Shown in pieces: positions 37,489 through 46,379 of a DNA stretch of 64,000 bases. The notes below the pieces were generated by a model. It was not told where the DNA came from and did not search any database. It worked only from the letters and a program-made list of their open reading frames with translations. Each line of letters opens with the position of its first letter. Position 1 is the stretch's first letter. Both the position numbers and the translations under genes were made by a program. The stretch is from Novosphingobium aureum (GTDB lineage: Bacteria; Pseudomonadota; Alphaproteobacteria; Sphingomonadales; Sphingomonadaceae), in contig NZ_JADZGI010000001.1 in NCBI RefSeq assembly GCF_015865035.1, forward strand, positions 62,001-126,000. Reading direction: 5' to 3'.

Positions 37489-37978
37489 TGTCGATCACCC
37501 GGGCCGGAGCCGGAAGCTGCGGGCGGAGATTGCTGGCCATCTGGAGAGCGACCTTCGCCACGGCATCGCCAAGCACCCCGGCATCGACCGTGTGCGTCAC
37601 CTGCTTGTTCACCGCTATGCCGTGCGTCTCCCGATAGGCGGGGAGCATCGCCCGGGCTCGGAGCTCGAGCAGGCGGTCGCTATACTTGCGGACCGTGCCG
37701 ACGATCTTTTCCTTGTGGCGGCCGCCGTAGATGGGCTCCTCCCAGCCCTCCTGCGCGCGTCGGTAAATCTCCGCCTCGATGCTGGCCTCTGCGGCTTCGA
37801 CCGCTTCCTGCCATTGCGCCGCAAACTCGGGGTCCCGTTCGCGCTCGTCCTTGAAGGTCTGCACCGCACCGTACCGGCTGCTGGCGCGCGGACTGGCAGC
37901 GCGGGCGGCCCGGACGAGGATGCCGTGGCGGGACAGCTCGAGGAGGAAGAGGCGCTTGCGGCGATCGGTCAGCTTCAT
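37481..37978 (-). CDS. Terminase small subunit-like protein
   Basis: A 165-residue protein with the look of a phage small terminase. An N-terminal helix-turn-helix (FLLELSRHGILVRAARAA) precedes a coiled central region (AAQWQEAVEAAEASIEAEI) and the RRAQEGWEEP and KYSDRLLELRARAMLPAYRE segments commonly seen in small terminases. There is no large terminase gene next to it. In satellites, a small terminase directs the helper's packaging motor to satellite DNA. It is the first gene of the minus-strand operon. Confidence 0.75.
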   Translation of the reverse strand: MKLTDRRKRLFLLELSRHGILVRAARAASPRASSRYGAVQTFKDERERDPEFAAQWQEAVEAAEASIEAEIYRRAQEGWEEPIYGGRHKEKIVGTVRKYSDRLLELRARAMLPAYRETHGIAVNKQVTHTVDAGVLGDAVAKVALQMASNLRPQLPAPARVIDNE

Positions 37979-38026
37979 GGCGAAACGATAGCTGGCGACC
38001 GTTGGCGAACGAACGGCGGAGCATTG

Positions 38027-38073
38027 ATAGCACCAAATAGCACCATAGTCGCTATTCTTGCTATTTGTACTAT
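38027..38073. promoter_or_regulatory. Repeat-rich divergent control region
   Basis: Between the terminase operon (minus) and the RHH-RAMA gene (plus) lie six short half-sites. ATAGC occurs at 38027 and 38037, a variant ATAGT at 38045, then the reverse GCTAT at 38051 and 38060 and a variant ACTAT at 38069. Spacings are 8-10 bp, about one helical turn. AAATAGC / GCTATTT (38035-38041 and 38060-38066) forms a dyad. This looks like an operator; RHH proteins typically bind such short tandem sites. Confidence 0.6.
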
Positions 38074-38104
38074 TAGGTGATTCGACAGGCGATAGGAGGC
38101 CGAT

Positions 38105-38497
38105 ATGGCGACAGTGGAAATCGACTTCGATGTGTACAAGGAGCTCACCGCCCGGCGGGCGAGCGAGACGACAACCTACAATGATGTGATTCGAGAGCTC
38201 CTCGGCATGGATGCGGAGCCGGAACCGGCGAATGCGGACGAAGCTTCCTCCGGCGGTCTCGAAATGAAGGGCGTGTTCCTGCCCAACGGGACGCAGCTCC
38301 GCGTCACCTACAAGGGCCGGACCTACTCAGCAGAGATCAAGGATGGCGCTTGGATCGGCAGCGACGGGAAACAGCGGAAGACCCCTTCCGAGGCCGCATG
38401 CGCTATCACTGACACGAACGTCAACGGCTGGCGCTTCTGGAAGGTGAAGCGGCCCAGCGATACGAGCTGGAAGGTCCTCAATTCCCTCCGGCCGTAA
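38105..38497 (+). CDS. RHH-RAMA domain protein
   Basis: A 130-residue two-domain protein. The N terminus (residues 1-40, ATVEIDFDVYKELTARRA then NDVIRELLGM) looks like a ribbon-helix-helix or SeqA-N-type DNA-binding unit. The C-terminal half (about 55-125) fits the RAMA pattern: LPNGTQLRVTYKGRTYSAEI, then KTPSEAACAIT and NGWRFWKVKRP. RAMA domains are associated with restriction and DNA modification systems. A strong TAGGAGG ribosome site precedes the ATG. It is the only plus-strand gene in the central island and faces the operator repeats. Confidence 0.7.
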   Translation: MATVEIDFDVYKELTARRASETTTYNDVIRELLGMDAEPEPANADEASSGGLEMKGVFLPNGTQLRVTYKGRTYSAEIKDGAWIGSDGKQRKTPSEAACAITDTNVNGWRFWKVKRPSDTSWKVLNSLRP

Positions 38498-38979
38498 TGG
38501 TGTCGCGTTTCCCCTCGGCTTCCTTGAATTAACTGGCATCGCGTGGAAGCCCACGAAATGCGATAGTCTCGGCGGAGGGGGCTGGGCCTCGGAGAGGAAG
38601 AGCTCTGGCAGCCGGTCCAGCGATCTCGCGCCCGCGCGCGCGTAGGCCGAACGGCGGCAACGGCAGGCGGCGGGAAGCCCAATCAGGTGGAAGCCGCACA
38701 ACAACCTCGGCAAGCGACTATCCGACTGGAAATCCGACTGCGCTAACTCCCTCTCTCTATTGTTCTTTTCTTCTATCCAGTCGACTAATCGGATTAGTCG
38801 GATATTTTCGACAAAGGCCCGATCAGTTGATGGAGGCCCTATTTGGGCTTTGCGCATCTCCGAACCAAAAGTGTCCGACTACCCCGAATATCCGACTGAG
38901 ATGGGCCTAAGGCCATGAAACCAGAGGATTTCTGCACAGTCGGATACAAAATGAAATCCGACTGTGCGCTGCGAAGCGA
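38498..38979. other. Iteron cluster, candidate replication origin
   Basis: This 480-bp gap has no convincing gene. Its right half holds repeats of WATCCGACTG: at 38719, 38731, 38889 and 38955 on the plus strand, 38796 and 38937 reversed, and a partial copy at 38874. A strong dyad CGACTAATC/GATTAGTCG (38782-38800) adds one more variant. The last two copies form a perfect 9-bp inverted pair. A pyrimidine/AT-rich tract (38749-38775) could melt. The cluster lies just past the 3' end of the primase-helicase gene, as origins do in known satellites. Confidence 0.7.
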
Positions 38980-41433
38980 CTATTCGTCTGGCTTGACCCA
39001 CTCAGAACGGCCATCGAAACCCCAGTCACCGCCGCCATACCGCTTCATCCATTCTGATCGCGCATCTGCCAAGTCAGGTGGAAATATCCACCCCCGGTTG
39101 GTCGTTGCGCCCGGTTGGATGAATCCCGATTGGAAGCCCTGCTTTCGCAAGAAGCGGCCCAGCGACGCATCAGACACCCTCATAGTCGGTGCCGCAAGCC
39201 GCATCAGATCGAACAGGCCGGGCCGTTCAAAGGTGCCGTTGGAACGTCGAAACCTGTCCAGCTCCTCCGCTTCCTCATCGCTGCCGTCGATCTTTACCTT
39301 CCACGGCTCGACCGTTCCCGGCATCACCCCGCTTCTGAGAACATCGAGCCACCATTCTTCCTGCGGCTTCAGGCTTTGCTCTTTCTGGTCACGCAGGGCG
39401 TCGGTCTGCGGTATCTCCCGAACCTCGTAATCGGATAGGTCCATCGTCATCAGGTAGTGAAGCAGCGCCTCCCGGCCGCCCTCATCCATCGCCTGATGCA
39501 GAGCGCGAAAGTAGGCCTTGTCCTGTTTCTTCCCTTCGCCAACGTCGAGAATGAAGTAGCGCCGTTCGTCTGCCCCGGCCGGCACCACCCAGTCATCGTT
39601 CGATGCCATAATCAGGTGGACATAATTCGGCGCAACCTCAGCATCTATGCCCTTCCCCTCGACAATGAGTGTATCCTCGGTCACGAGGGTTTTCAGGGTG
39701 CTCTCGTGCTGCTTGTCGCCCGCATAAAAGGCCTCGTCAGCGAATAGGGCGACACAATCGCGCAGGTGTGCGTTGAATTGGCCCACCAGATGCTTCGCGC
39801 TGCTGATGTGCAAAAAATGCCGACCCCATAGCGAACCGAATATCTGCGCCACCGAGCCCTTGCCCGTACCGCGCCCGCCACGCAGCACAACAGCGACATG
39901 CCCCTGCTCGCCCGGGTTTTGAACTGCGCGCGCCATCCATCGAATGAGGTACTGGAAATGGTCATTGTCACCCTGACAGACGTTGTCTCGCAGGTGCTCG
40001 AGAAAAGGCTCGTGCTCATCACCCGGCAAGGCCTCACAAGCGAAGCCCTGCCACAGATTATACGCCTCTGGAACTTCCCTGCCAGGCGCGAAGACAATGG
40101 TCTCGTACTGACGACGCATGGGGTGTTCGAGCCACCACTTGCCAGCGGGCGTGTAAGTCGGGTTGCCGTCCTTCGTCTCACCGCTCTGGACCTTGATATT
40201 CATGTAGCGATTTCGGAAGTCCTCGAAGCTCTGCTTCGAGATACGCGTTCGCGGCCGGGCAAGATTGCGATCTAATACCTCGCCAACCACGCGGCACTTG
40301 CCGCCGATGTCGCTGATCACCGCGTGACGCTCATTGAGCTTGCGCAACATCGGTTCGGAGACCTCCTCCCGAGCACGCTGAATCTGCCTTGCGGCATAGG
40401 CGGTCGAACGCTTCTGATTCAAAGTGTGGGCGGAGATACCGAAGTCTGGATCCAGCAACACAGCAGCGATGGTGTCGTCATCGCACCCCGCCCGGACGAG
40501 CTCGCAACATACGGCAAAAGTGACCTCAGACCGCGAATCATAGCGCAACTGGTCATCTGGATCGTCGCCCTGCACAATGAGCATCTTTGTGCCCGCCGTC
40601 ACCGCTTCCGGCAGCTCGTCGAGGTCCTTCAGCCGGGGGAGGTTGCCGCTGATCTTGACAGTCGGCGCGACCAATCCACCGTCATCGCTCTGTACTCGGG
40701 GGGCCGGAGTGAAGATGCCGAGACCATAGATGTGCTCCTCGTCATCGTGGCGCTGGACGACCGATGCGAGGGCCGGAACTCGTCCAGCCTTTCGCTTCTT
40801 CTCATTGGGCCAATTTATGGTGCCGGGCAGGCGGAGGATGCGATCGCAATTGTGGCAACTATCCCCGCCCAGCAGGATTTCGAGCTGCTGGTTGTAGGCT
40901 TCCGCTTCCTCGGCCGCCGGAATGTTGCCGCCGATATACAGCGGGTCATCGAGGCGCCACAGAGCTTGAAAGCCTCCGCCACTGTCGATGATGAGTGTGG
41001 GCTCAGGTTTGAATTCGCGCAGCAACGGCAAGATGCGGGCTCGCTGCGCCTCAATATGCCTGACCTTCTTTTCATCGGGCAGGTCCGCTAGCTTCTTCGG
41101 GTCCACGTCCACATGAAGCCAAGCGAGGTCCTCCACGTCCTCCTTCTTCGCCTTCGAGCGCAGCTTTGTGCGCGCCGGGTTGACCATGAAGTACAGGTTC
41201 ATCTTGTCGGCTGACTGCTCATGGAGCCAGTCCAAGCACTCGGTCGCGGTCTTGGGGCCGAAGGTCTCGGTCTTTGTCGGTCCGCCGTCCGGCGGGATAG
41301 CCGTGAGCGTCCACGGACCTTCGGGCCTGAACCACTCTAAGTGATCGAGAGCATCCTCGAGCTTGGCCTCGGGCAGGTTCGGCTCAACGCTTCGCTCTTC
41401 GTCCCCGGTGGGGGAGACAGTAAGGTCATTCAC
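38980..41433 (-). CDS. Primase-SF3 helicase replication protein
   Basis: An 817-residue two-part replication protein. The N-terminal half (about 60-260) has the archaeo-eukaryotic-type primase look: AWLHVDVDPKK (D-x-D), DSGGGFQALWRL and DRILRLPGTINWPN. The C-terminal half is an SF3/D5-like helicase: Walker A GGRGTGKGS near 510, Walker B VALFADEAF, and motif C HLIMASND. The protein would start and drive replication of the excised element at the adjacent iterons. I chose the GTG with a GGGAGA ribosome site; a TTG eight codons upstream is less likely. Confidence 0.9.
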   Translation of the reverse strand: MNDLTVSPTGDEERSVEPNLPEAKLEDALDHLEWFRPEGPWTLTAIPPDGGPTKTETFGPKTATECLDWLHEQSADKMNLYFMVNPARTKLRSKAKKEDVEDLAWLHVDVDPKKLADLPDEKKVRHIEAQRARILPLLREFKPEPTLIIDSGGGFQALWRLDDPLYIGGNIPAAEEAEAYNQQLEILLGGDSCHNCDRILRLPGTINWPNEKKRKAGRVPALASVVQRHDDEEHIYGLGIFTPAPRVQSDDGGLVAPTVKISGNLPRLKDLDELPEAVTAGTKMLIVQGDDPDDQLRYDSRSEVTFAVCCELVRAGCDDDTIAAVLLDPDFGISAHTLNQKRSTAYAARQIQRAREEVSEPMLRKLNERHAVISDIGGKCRVVGEVLDRNLARPRTRISKQSFEDFRNRYMNIKVQSGETKDGNPTYTPAGKWWLEHPMRRQYETIVFAPGREVPEAYNLWQGFACEALPGDEHEPFLEHLRDNVCQGDNDHFQYLIRWMARAVQNPGEQGHVAVVLRGGRGTGKGSVAQIFGSLWGRHFLHISSAKHLVGQFNAHLRDCVALFADEAFYAGDKQHESTLKTLVTEDTLIVEGKGIDAEVAPNYVHLIMASNDDWVVPAGADERRYFILDVGEGKKQDKAYFRALHQAMDEGGREALLHYLMTMDLSDYEVREIPQTDALRDQKEQSLKPQEEWWLDVLRSGVMPGTVEPWKVKIDGSDEEAEELDRFRRSNGTFERPGLFDLMRLAAPTMRVSDASLGRFLRKQGFQSGFIQPGATTNRGWIFPPDLADARSEWMKRYGGGDWGFDGRSEWVKPDE

Positions 41434-41509
41434 GGAAAGTCTCCCTTTCCAAGCCAAGGTGATGGTTAGGGCCGTCCGACTTGCGTCTTCAGGCCGGGCG
41501 GCCCGTCAC

Positions 41510-41725
41510 TCAGGCGGCTTGAGGCTCTTCGTGGCGAGCATCGCGGCGGCTCTTCAACCAGCGGTCGATCTCACTCTTGACCCAGACAACACGGTTCGGC
41601 CCGAGGCGTACCTGCTTCGGGAAGTCGTGCGTTTCGTCTCGGATGTAATTGTAGATCGTCGGCCTACTCAGCCGGGTCAGTTCGGAGACCTCGGAAATCG
41701 TGAGCAGTATTTGTCGCTGGGCCAC
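41510..41725 (-). CDS. AlpA-type helix-turn-helix regulator
   Basis: A 71-residue DNA-binding protein of the AlpA/MerR-like excisionase type. The HTH is in TISEVSELTRLSRPTIYNYIR cut to its core SELTRLSRPTIYNYI, followed by the wing FPKQVRLGPNRVVWVKSE. The start is GTG with a strong GAGGAGG ribosome site. In satellites AlpA activates integrase or the element's own operon; that role is inferred from its place between the integrase and the primase. Confidence 0.9.
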   Translation of the reverse strand: MAQRQILLTISEVSELTRLSRPTIYNYIRDETHDFPKQVRLGPNRVVWVKSEIDRWLKSRRDARHEEPQAA

Positions 41726-41767
41726 AATGCCCTCCTCTAAAGGCGGATATTCGCATCTGAGGAGGGC

Positions 41768-42886
41768 CTAAGGAGTTTCGACCGGGGATAGGGAAAATTG
41801 TATTGCGCTATCCCCGGTCAGCGCGTGCTTTTTCTCTCTAGAGCCCTGTTTGTTCAGCAGTTTCTTAGCCCATAAATCGACCGCATCGCGCTTCTCTCTC
41901 ATATAATCGTGCGTGTCGTAGATGCCGCCCACGCCGGGGATGAGGTGACCGAGCAGTTGCTCCGAATGGAGGTGGGGTATGCCCAACTCCGACATTCCAG
42001 ATTTCACCGAGCGGCGAATGTCGTGGACTGTCCATGGCTCGAGCGGCGGCAAACCGTCCTTCTCGCCTAGCTCAGCGATCTTGACATCAAGCTGCAATTT
42101 CGCCTTCGAGAAACCGCTTATCGGTCTGTCCCCTTTGTCGGTGGGGAACAGATGGTGGGTCTTTTCGATCTTCTCGGGGAGGGCCTTGTAGCTGGGCAAA
42201 TCTTTGATGATCGCCACGGCCGGGTCCGAAAGAGGATAGGTGTGCGTCTTGTCGGTCTTGTAATGCCATGCGGGGACCGTCACGCATCGCTTCTTCATAT
42301 CGAGCCAGTCGGTGTTGAGATTTGCGACCTCGGAACGGCGCTGCCCGGTCAGGATAAGTAGCTGAATCACGCGACCGTACCGATAGCCGAGTTCCTCGGC
42401 TGCATCCCAAACGCGCCGGAGTTCATCAACCGATAGCGACCGAGTGCGGGCCTTGTAGGCGAATGCCTTCTGCGCCTTCTTAGTCTTGATGCTGACCACC
42501 GGATTGACCGCGATCATCTCCTCTTCGATTGCCCAAAAGAAGAGAGTGCGGAGACGCTTGCGGACCTCCCGCGCGGCCGAAAGGCCGCTGAGTTCATACC
42601 TCTCTTCTGCCCTCAGCTTCTTTGCCTTCTCGGCTCGCTCCCGTGCGCGTTCGATGCCCTGCTCGCGGACCTTCGACAGGAGGGCGGAAACGTCGGCGCG
42701 GCCGATTTCGTCTATGACCCTCCCTGTCCAGCGAGGTAGCACATAGTTGTCGAAGTACGCCTTTGTGGACTTCCATTCCTTCTGCTCGAGCTTGGCGTAT
42801 TCGTCGATGAACCGCTCGACGATGGCCTCGAAGGTGCGAGCATTTCGCTCAATCGCCTCGGTCTTACGCTGCTGGGCCGGGTTCAC
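41768..42886 (-). CDS. int: Tyrosine integrase, N-terminally truncated
   Basis: A 372-residue phage-type integrase. The catalytic residues are present: Arg in LTGQRRSEVANL, His-x-x-Arg in HDIRRSVKS, the LGH histidine and the Tyr in GIYDTHDY. The core-binding domain begins near residue 18. The usual N-terminal DUF4102 arm-binding domain is missing. Coding similarity continues upstream of the GTG start (ARDAARDALDLAEKG) up to an in-frame TGA at 42944-42946, and a matching stretch (SLATIGKARLSED) continues in another frame. So the gene seems cut and frameshifted at the 5' end, close to attR. It may be inactive or impaired. Confidence 0.85.
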   Translation of the reverse strand: MNPAQQRKTEAIERNARTFEAIVERFIDEYAKLEQKEWKSTKAYFDNYVLPRWTGRVIDEIGRADVSALLSKVREQGIERARERAEKAKKLRAEERYELSGLSAAREVRKRLRTLFFWAIEEEMIAVNPVVSIKTKKAQKAFAYKARTRSLSVDELRRVWDAAEELGYRYGRVIQLLILTGQRRSEVANLNTDWLDMKKRCVTVPAWHYKTDKTHTYPLSDPAVAIIKDLPSYKALPEKIEKTHHLFPTDKGDRPISGFSKAKLQLDVKIAELGEKDGLPPLEPWTVHDIRRSVKSGMSELGIPHLHSEQLLGHLIPGVGGIYDTHDYMREKRDAVDLWAKKLLNKQGSREKKHALTGDSAIQFSLSPVETP

Positions 42887-43010
42887 CCCCTTCTCTGCAA
42901 GATCGAGGGCATCACGCGCTGCATCTCGGGCCTTTGTAAATCCTCAGAAAGTCGAGCTTTTCCTATCGTGGCTAGACTTCGAGAAACCCGGCTAGATTGG
43001 GTAGCTCAGA

Positions 43011-43056
43011 CCTCCGAAGGCAGAGGCCACAGGTTCGAATCCTGTCGGGTGCGCCA
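43011..43056 (+). repeat. attR: 46-bp direct repeat
   Basis: An exact copy of the last 46 bases of tRNA-Arg(CCG), marking the right end of the island. Just before it stands GTAGCTCAG (43001-43009), which also matches the D-arm of the tRNA but with 15 bases missing between it and the core. That suggests a deletion or an older longer attachment region. Confidence 0.92.
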
Positions 43057-43119
43057 TTTCTCAACAACTTGCCTCGACCGCAGCGTCGCTACTTGAGCGA
43101 TGCAGAGCAGCGCGCGTCG

Positions 43120-45738
43120 TCAGAAGTCGTGGGTGAAGTCCAGCGAGATCGTGCGCGGGATCGCGCCGTAGATCTGGCGTTCGTCGAAGGCATTGCGCTG
43201 GACCTGTGCCGCTGCTGACGAATCGAGCACGTTGCGCAAGGTCAGCGTCAGGTCCCAGCCCTTGCCGCCAAGTCCCATGGTGAGGTCGAGCGTGGCGCGC
43301 GCCGGTGTGCGTACGTAGCCGGTGATGTCCGGGTTGAATTGCGAGGCGAACGAGTCTGCCGTGGCCAGATCGAGCCGGGCACGCCAGGTCAGGTCAGTGC
43401 GCAGGCGTCCCTCCCATGCGATCGCGGCATTGCCAGCCAGCGGCGGCACCATCGGTACCCGATCTCCCGCAAGCCCCTGCCCGACCGGACTGGGCCAGCG
43501 CTAATTCTCCGCAAGCCGGGAATCGGTCCATGTGGCGTTGAGGCTGAAAGTCCCGCCCGGGACCGGTTTCCACTCGAGCCCCAGTTCGACCCCGTCGATA
43601 TCCACGTCGCCGACATTGGTGTTGTAGGTAAAGGCGCTGTTGGCGCTGTTCGCCGAATAGATCATGTCCGACCAGTCGATGTGATAGGCAGCCAGTTGCA
43701 GATCAAGCGCCGGGCCGGGCAGATGCGCGCGCAGGCCCGCTTCGTAGCTGCGCAGCGAGTCGGCATGGTAGGTACGCTCGGTCTCGGTGAGGGCAGGCGT
43801 GATGTTGACCCCGCCGGGACGGAAGCCGTCGGCAATCTGGATATAGCCAAGCAGGCCGCGTGCCGGTCGCCAGGCGAGCTGCGCCTTGTAGTTCGAACCG
43901 TTCTCGCGCGTGGTGAACTGGCCCGGTGCAATATCGGCGGTACCGGTGATGAGGTTGGGAATGACGATTTCGCCTCCCGCCTCGCGAAAATAATGGAAGA
44001 AGCGAAAGCCACCGGTCACGGTGAGCGACGACGTGAGACTGCGGCTCGCCTCGCCGAACACCGCGAACTGGTCGAGACCGGTATGGATCGTGCGAAATCC
44101 GGTCACGTCCAGCGGCTTGAGCACCAGTCCGCTGGCGGTATCGCCGAGCGCGGTAATGCTGTCCACGCGGCTGCGACGGCGCTCGGCGAAGAGGCCCAGC
44201 GTGACGGCCATGTCCGCCAGCGCCTCGGAATGGAACCGCAGTTCGCCATTGGCGCTGGTCACGTGCATCGGCTGGTAGAGCAAGGCTGGCAGGCGCGAGC
44301 TTGCATATGCCTCGTAGGCTGCCCACTGCGCGGCGTCGCACGTGCCGCCGGCTGGCAGCGCGTTGTAGCGGCTGCAGGCCGCCGGGCTGTCCACCTGACC
44401 CGCGATGACGTCGCTGAAATCGCTCTGGCGGGTCACGTTCCAGCGGTAGAGCGTACCCGAGGCGGTCAGCATTCCCCAGTCGGTCATGACCTCGAGCACG
44501 GCATTGCCCAGGGTCAGGGTGTTCTCGTTTGGCATACGCACCGGGACGTCGCTGAGGTAGAGACCGGCCTCGTCGTTCCAGAACCTGCCGGCATCGATCC
44601 GGCTCGCCTGGCGCAGCCCCGATACGCGCAGCGTGACGTCGGGACCCGGTTTCCACTCGAGCGCCAACCGGCCGCCGATGCGATCGGTTGCGCCCAGATT
44701 CTCCTGCGCGACAAGCGGTTGGTCGATATAACCGCCAATGCGGCGCGTGTAGCCCACCGCGCGCACGGCCAGGCGGTCCTTGGCCAGTGGCAGGTTCAGC
44801 ATCGCCGAGGCATTGTAGCCCGCACCGCCGCCGCGGGTCGTTGCCAGCCCGGTATGGACCTGTGCGGCGGCAGCGGCAGGATCGGGCCGGTTGAAATGGA
44901 TGCGCAAGGTCCCGCCCATCGAACTGGCGCCGTAGAGCGTGCCTTGCGGACCGCGCAGCAGTTCGATGCGATCGATGTCGACCAGTTCCTGGTCCGGCGT
45001 GATCCAGCCCGGATCGAAGGTCGTGCCCGAAGGGCCGGTCACCGGGGCATCGCCGTAGTAGACCCCGACGGTAGCCTCGCCCCGGCCATAGACCCCGCGG
45101 ATGGTAAGACGCTGGGCGCCGCTGCTCGCCTCGGACATGGCCAGCGAGGGCGTGGCGCTGGCCAGTTCGCGCAAGTCGCGGATTTCGCGCCGCGCCAGCG
45201 ATGCGCCCGGCATGACCGAGAGGTCAGCGGCGCTTTCGGCCAGGATCGTGGGATACTTGAAGGCGGTCACCATGATGTCGCGCTTCGGCTCGCCCTGTAC
45301 GGCAGTAGCCGTTTCGCGAGCCTTTGCCGCATGCCGCGAGCCCGCGACGATCATCACCGCATCGGGACCAAGCCGACGCACCGCGAACCCGGACCCTGCG
45401 AGAATGCGTTCGAGCGCGACCTGCCGGCCGCAACTGGCGTGTAGCCCAGGGCCGGTACGGTTGGCGACGAGTTCGGGTGCGAAGAGTATCTGCATTCCGC
45501 TCTGGCGCGCGAAAGTGAGCAGGGCCAGCCGCAATGGCCCGGCCGGGATGTCGAAGCGCTGCTCCGCCTCGTTCGTCGTGTCCGCAAGCGCGGCCTCGGG
45601 CATGGACAATGCAAGCAAAGGCGTACCGGCAAGAGCAGCAACAAGCCGCAAGCTACCAGCCCGGTGGAACGCCATGCGCCCCCGCCATGCCCCCTTGCCT
45701 AGGATCATCGAACCCTCTGTTGCGGCCGTCCCTGTCAC
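43120..45738 (-). pseudogene. TonB-dependent receptor (FecA-like) broken by an in-frame stop
   Basis: An outer-membrane siderophore-type receptor whose frame is open for 872 codons except for one TAG at 43501-43503. Up to it, 745 residues are readable; after it the same frame continues with the last strands (WEGRLRTDLTWRARLDL to the terminal SLDFTHDF). An N-terminal secretin/TonB short domain (AEQRFDIPAGPLRLALLTFA) is typical of receptors that signal through FecR. Plug and barrel motifs follow (LLRGPQGTLYGASSMGG). A single base change would explain the stop. The neighbouring divergent FecI/FecR pair is its probable signalling partner. Confidence 0.85.
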
Positions 45739-45862
45739 GGCCTTGCAATCGTTTATCCGAAGGGAGCTTCCACCCTTGACCCCCCAGAATCAATATGATC
45801 TTCTCGTGACAGAACAAAAATCTGGGTGAGGTTGCCTGCACAAGACAACAGCGGGGGCAATC

Positions 45863-46375
45863 ATGGGGTTACGTTCGGGAGTCGGACGCGTTCAGGACGC
45901 GGAAGACGACTCCGGGGTACTTAGACTGGTGCACAATTTCTTCGTCCGGCGACTTGGTTCGCAGGACGCGGAGGACATGGTGCAGGAAGTCGCCTTGCGG
46001 CTCCACCAGCGTCGCTCGAACGAGCAGATCGAGTCTCGCGAAGGCTATGCCGTCCAGGTTGCCCGCAGCGTGCTGACCGATCGCTGGCGGCGAGAAAGCG
46101 TGCGGCAACGCGATCGGCACGTGACGCTCGAAGACTATCACCATCCGGTTGAGGACATCTCTCCCGCGCGCGTCCTGGAAGGAAAGGAAAGACTGACGCA
46201 AGTGCTGCGTTCGCTCGAGGAATTACCCGATCGTACGCGGCAGGTCTTTGTCCTTCATCGCTTCGAGGAATTGAGCTATGCGGCCATCGCATCCCACATG
46301 GAGATATCGGTCAGCGCGGTTGAAAAGCACATCATGAAGGCAATCAAGCACCTTGCAAAGCGGATGGGCGACTGA
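45863..46375 (+). CDS. ECF sigma factor, FecI-like
   Basis: A 170-residue extracytoplasmic-function sigma factor. Region 2 is seen around SQDAEDMVQEVALRLHQRR and region 4 around LEELPDRTRQVFVLHRFEELSYAAIASHM with the helix-turn-helix SAVEKHIMKAIKHL, here in short cuts. It is divergent from the FecA-like receptor gene and followed five bases later by the FecR-like gene, a classic FecI-FecR pair for iron or peptide-linked uptake control. Confidence 0.92.
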   Translation: MGLRSGVGRVQDAEDDSGVLRLVHNFFVRRLGSQDAEDMVQEVALRLHQRRSNEQIESREGYAVQVARSVLTDRWRRESVRQRDRHVTLEDYHHPVEDISPARVLEGKERLTQVLRSLEELPDRTRQVFVLHRFEELSYAAIASHMEISVSAVEKHIMKAIKHLAKRMGD

Positions 46376-46379
46376 CCCG

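Noticed and set aside
38327..38857. 176-codon minus-strand frame across the iteron region
   Set aside because: It is antisense to the RHH-RAMA gene and runs through the repeats. Composition is rich in Arg, Pro and Ser as in shadow frames, and no motif is visible.
43120..43452. Separate 110-residue gene at the end of the broken receptor
   Set aside because: It is in the same frame as the receptor and reads as its last barrel strands, with no ribosome site of its own.
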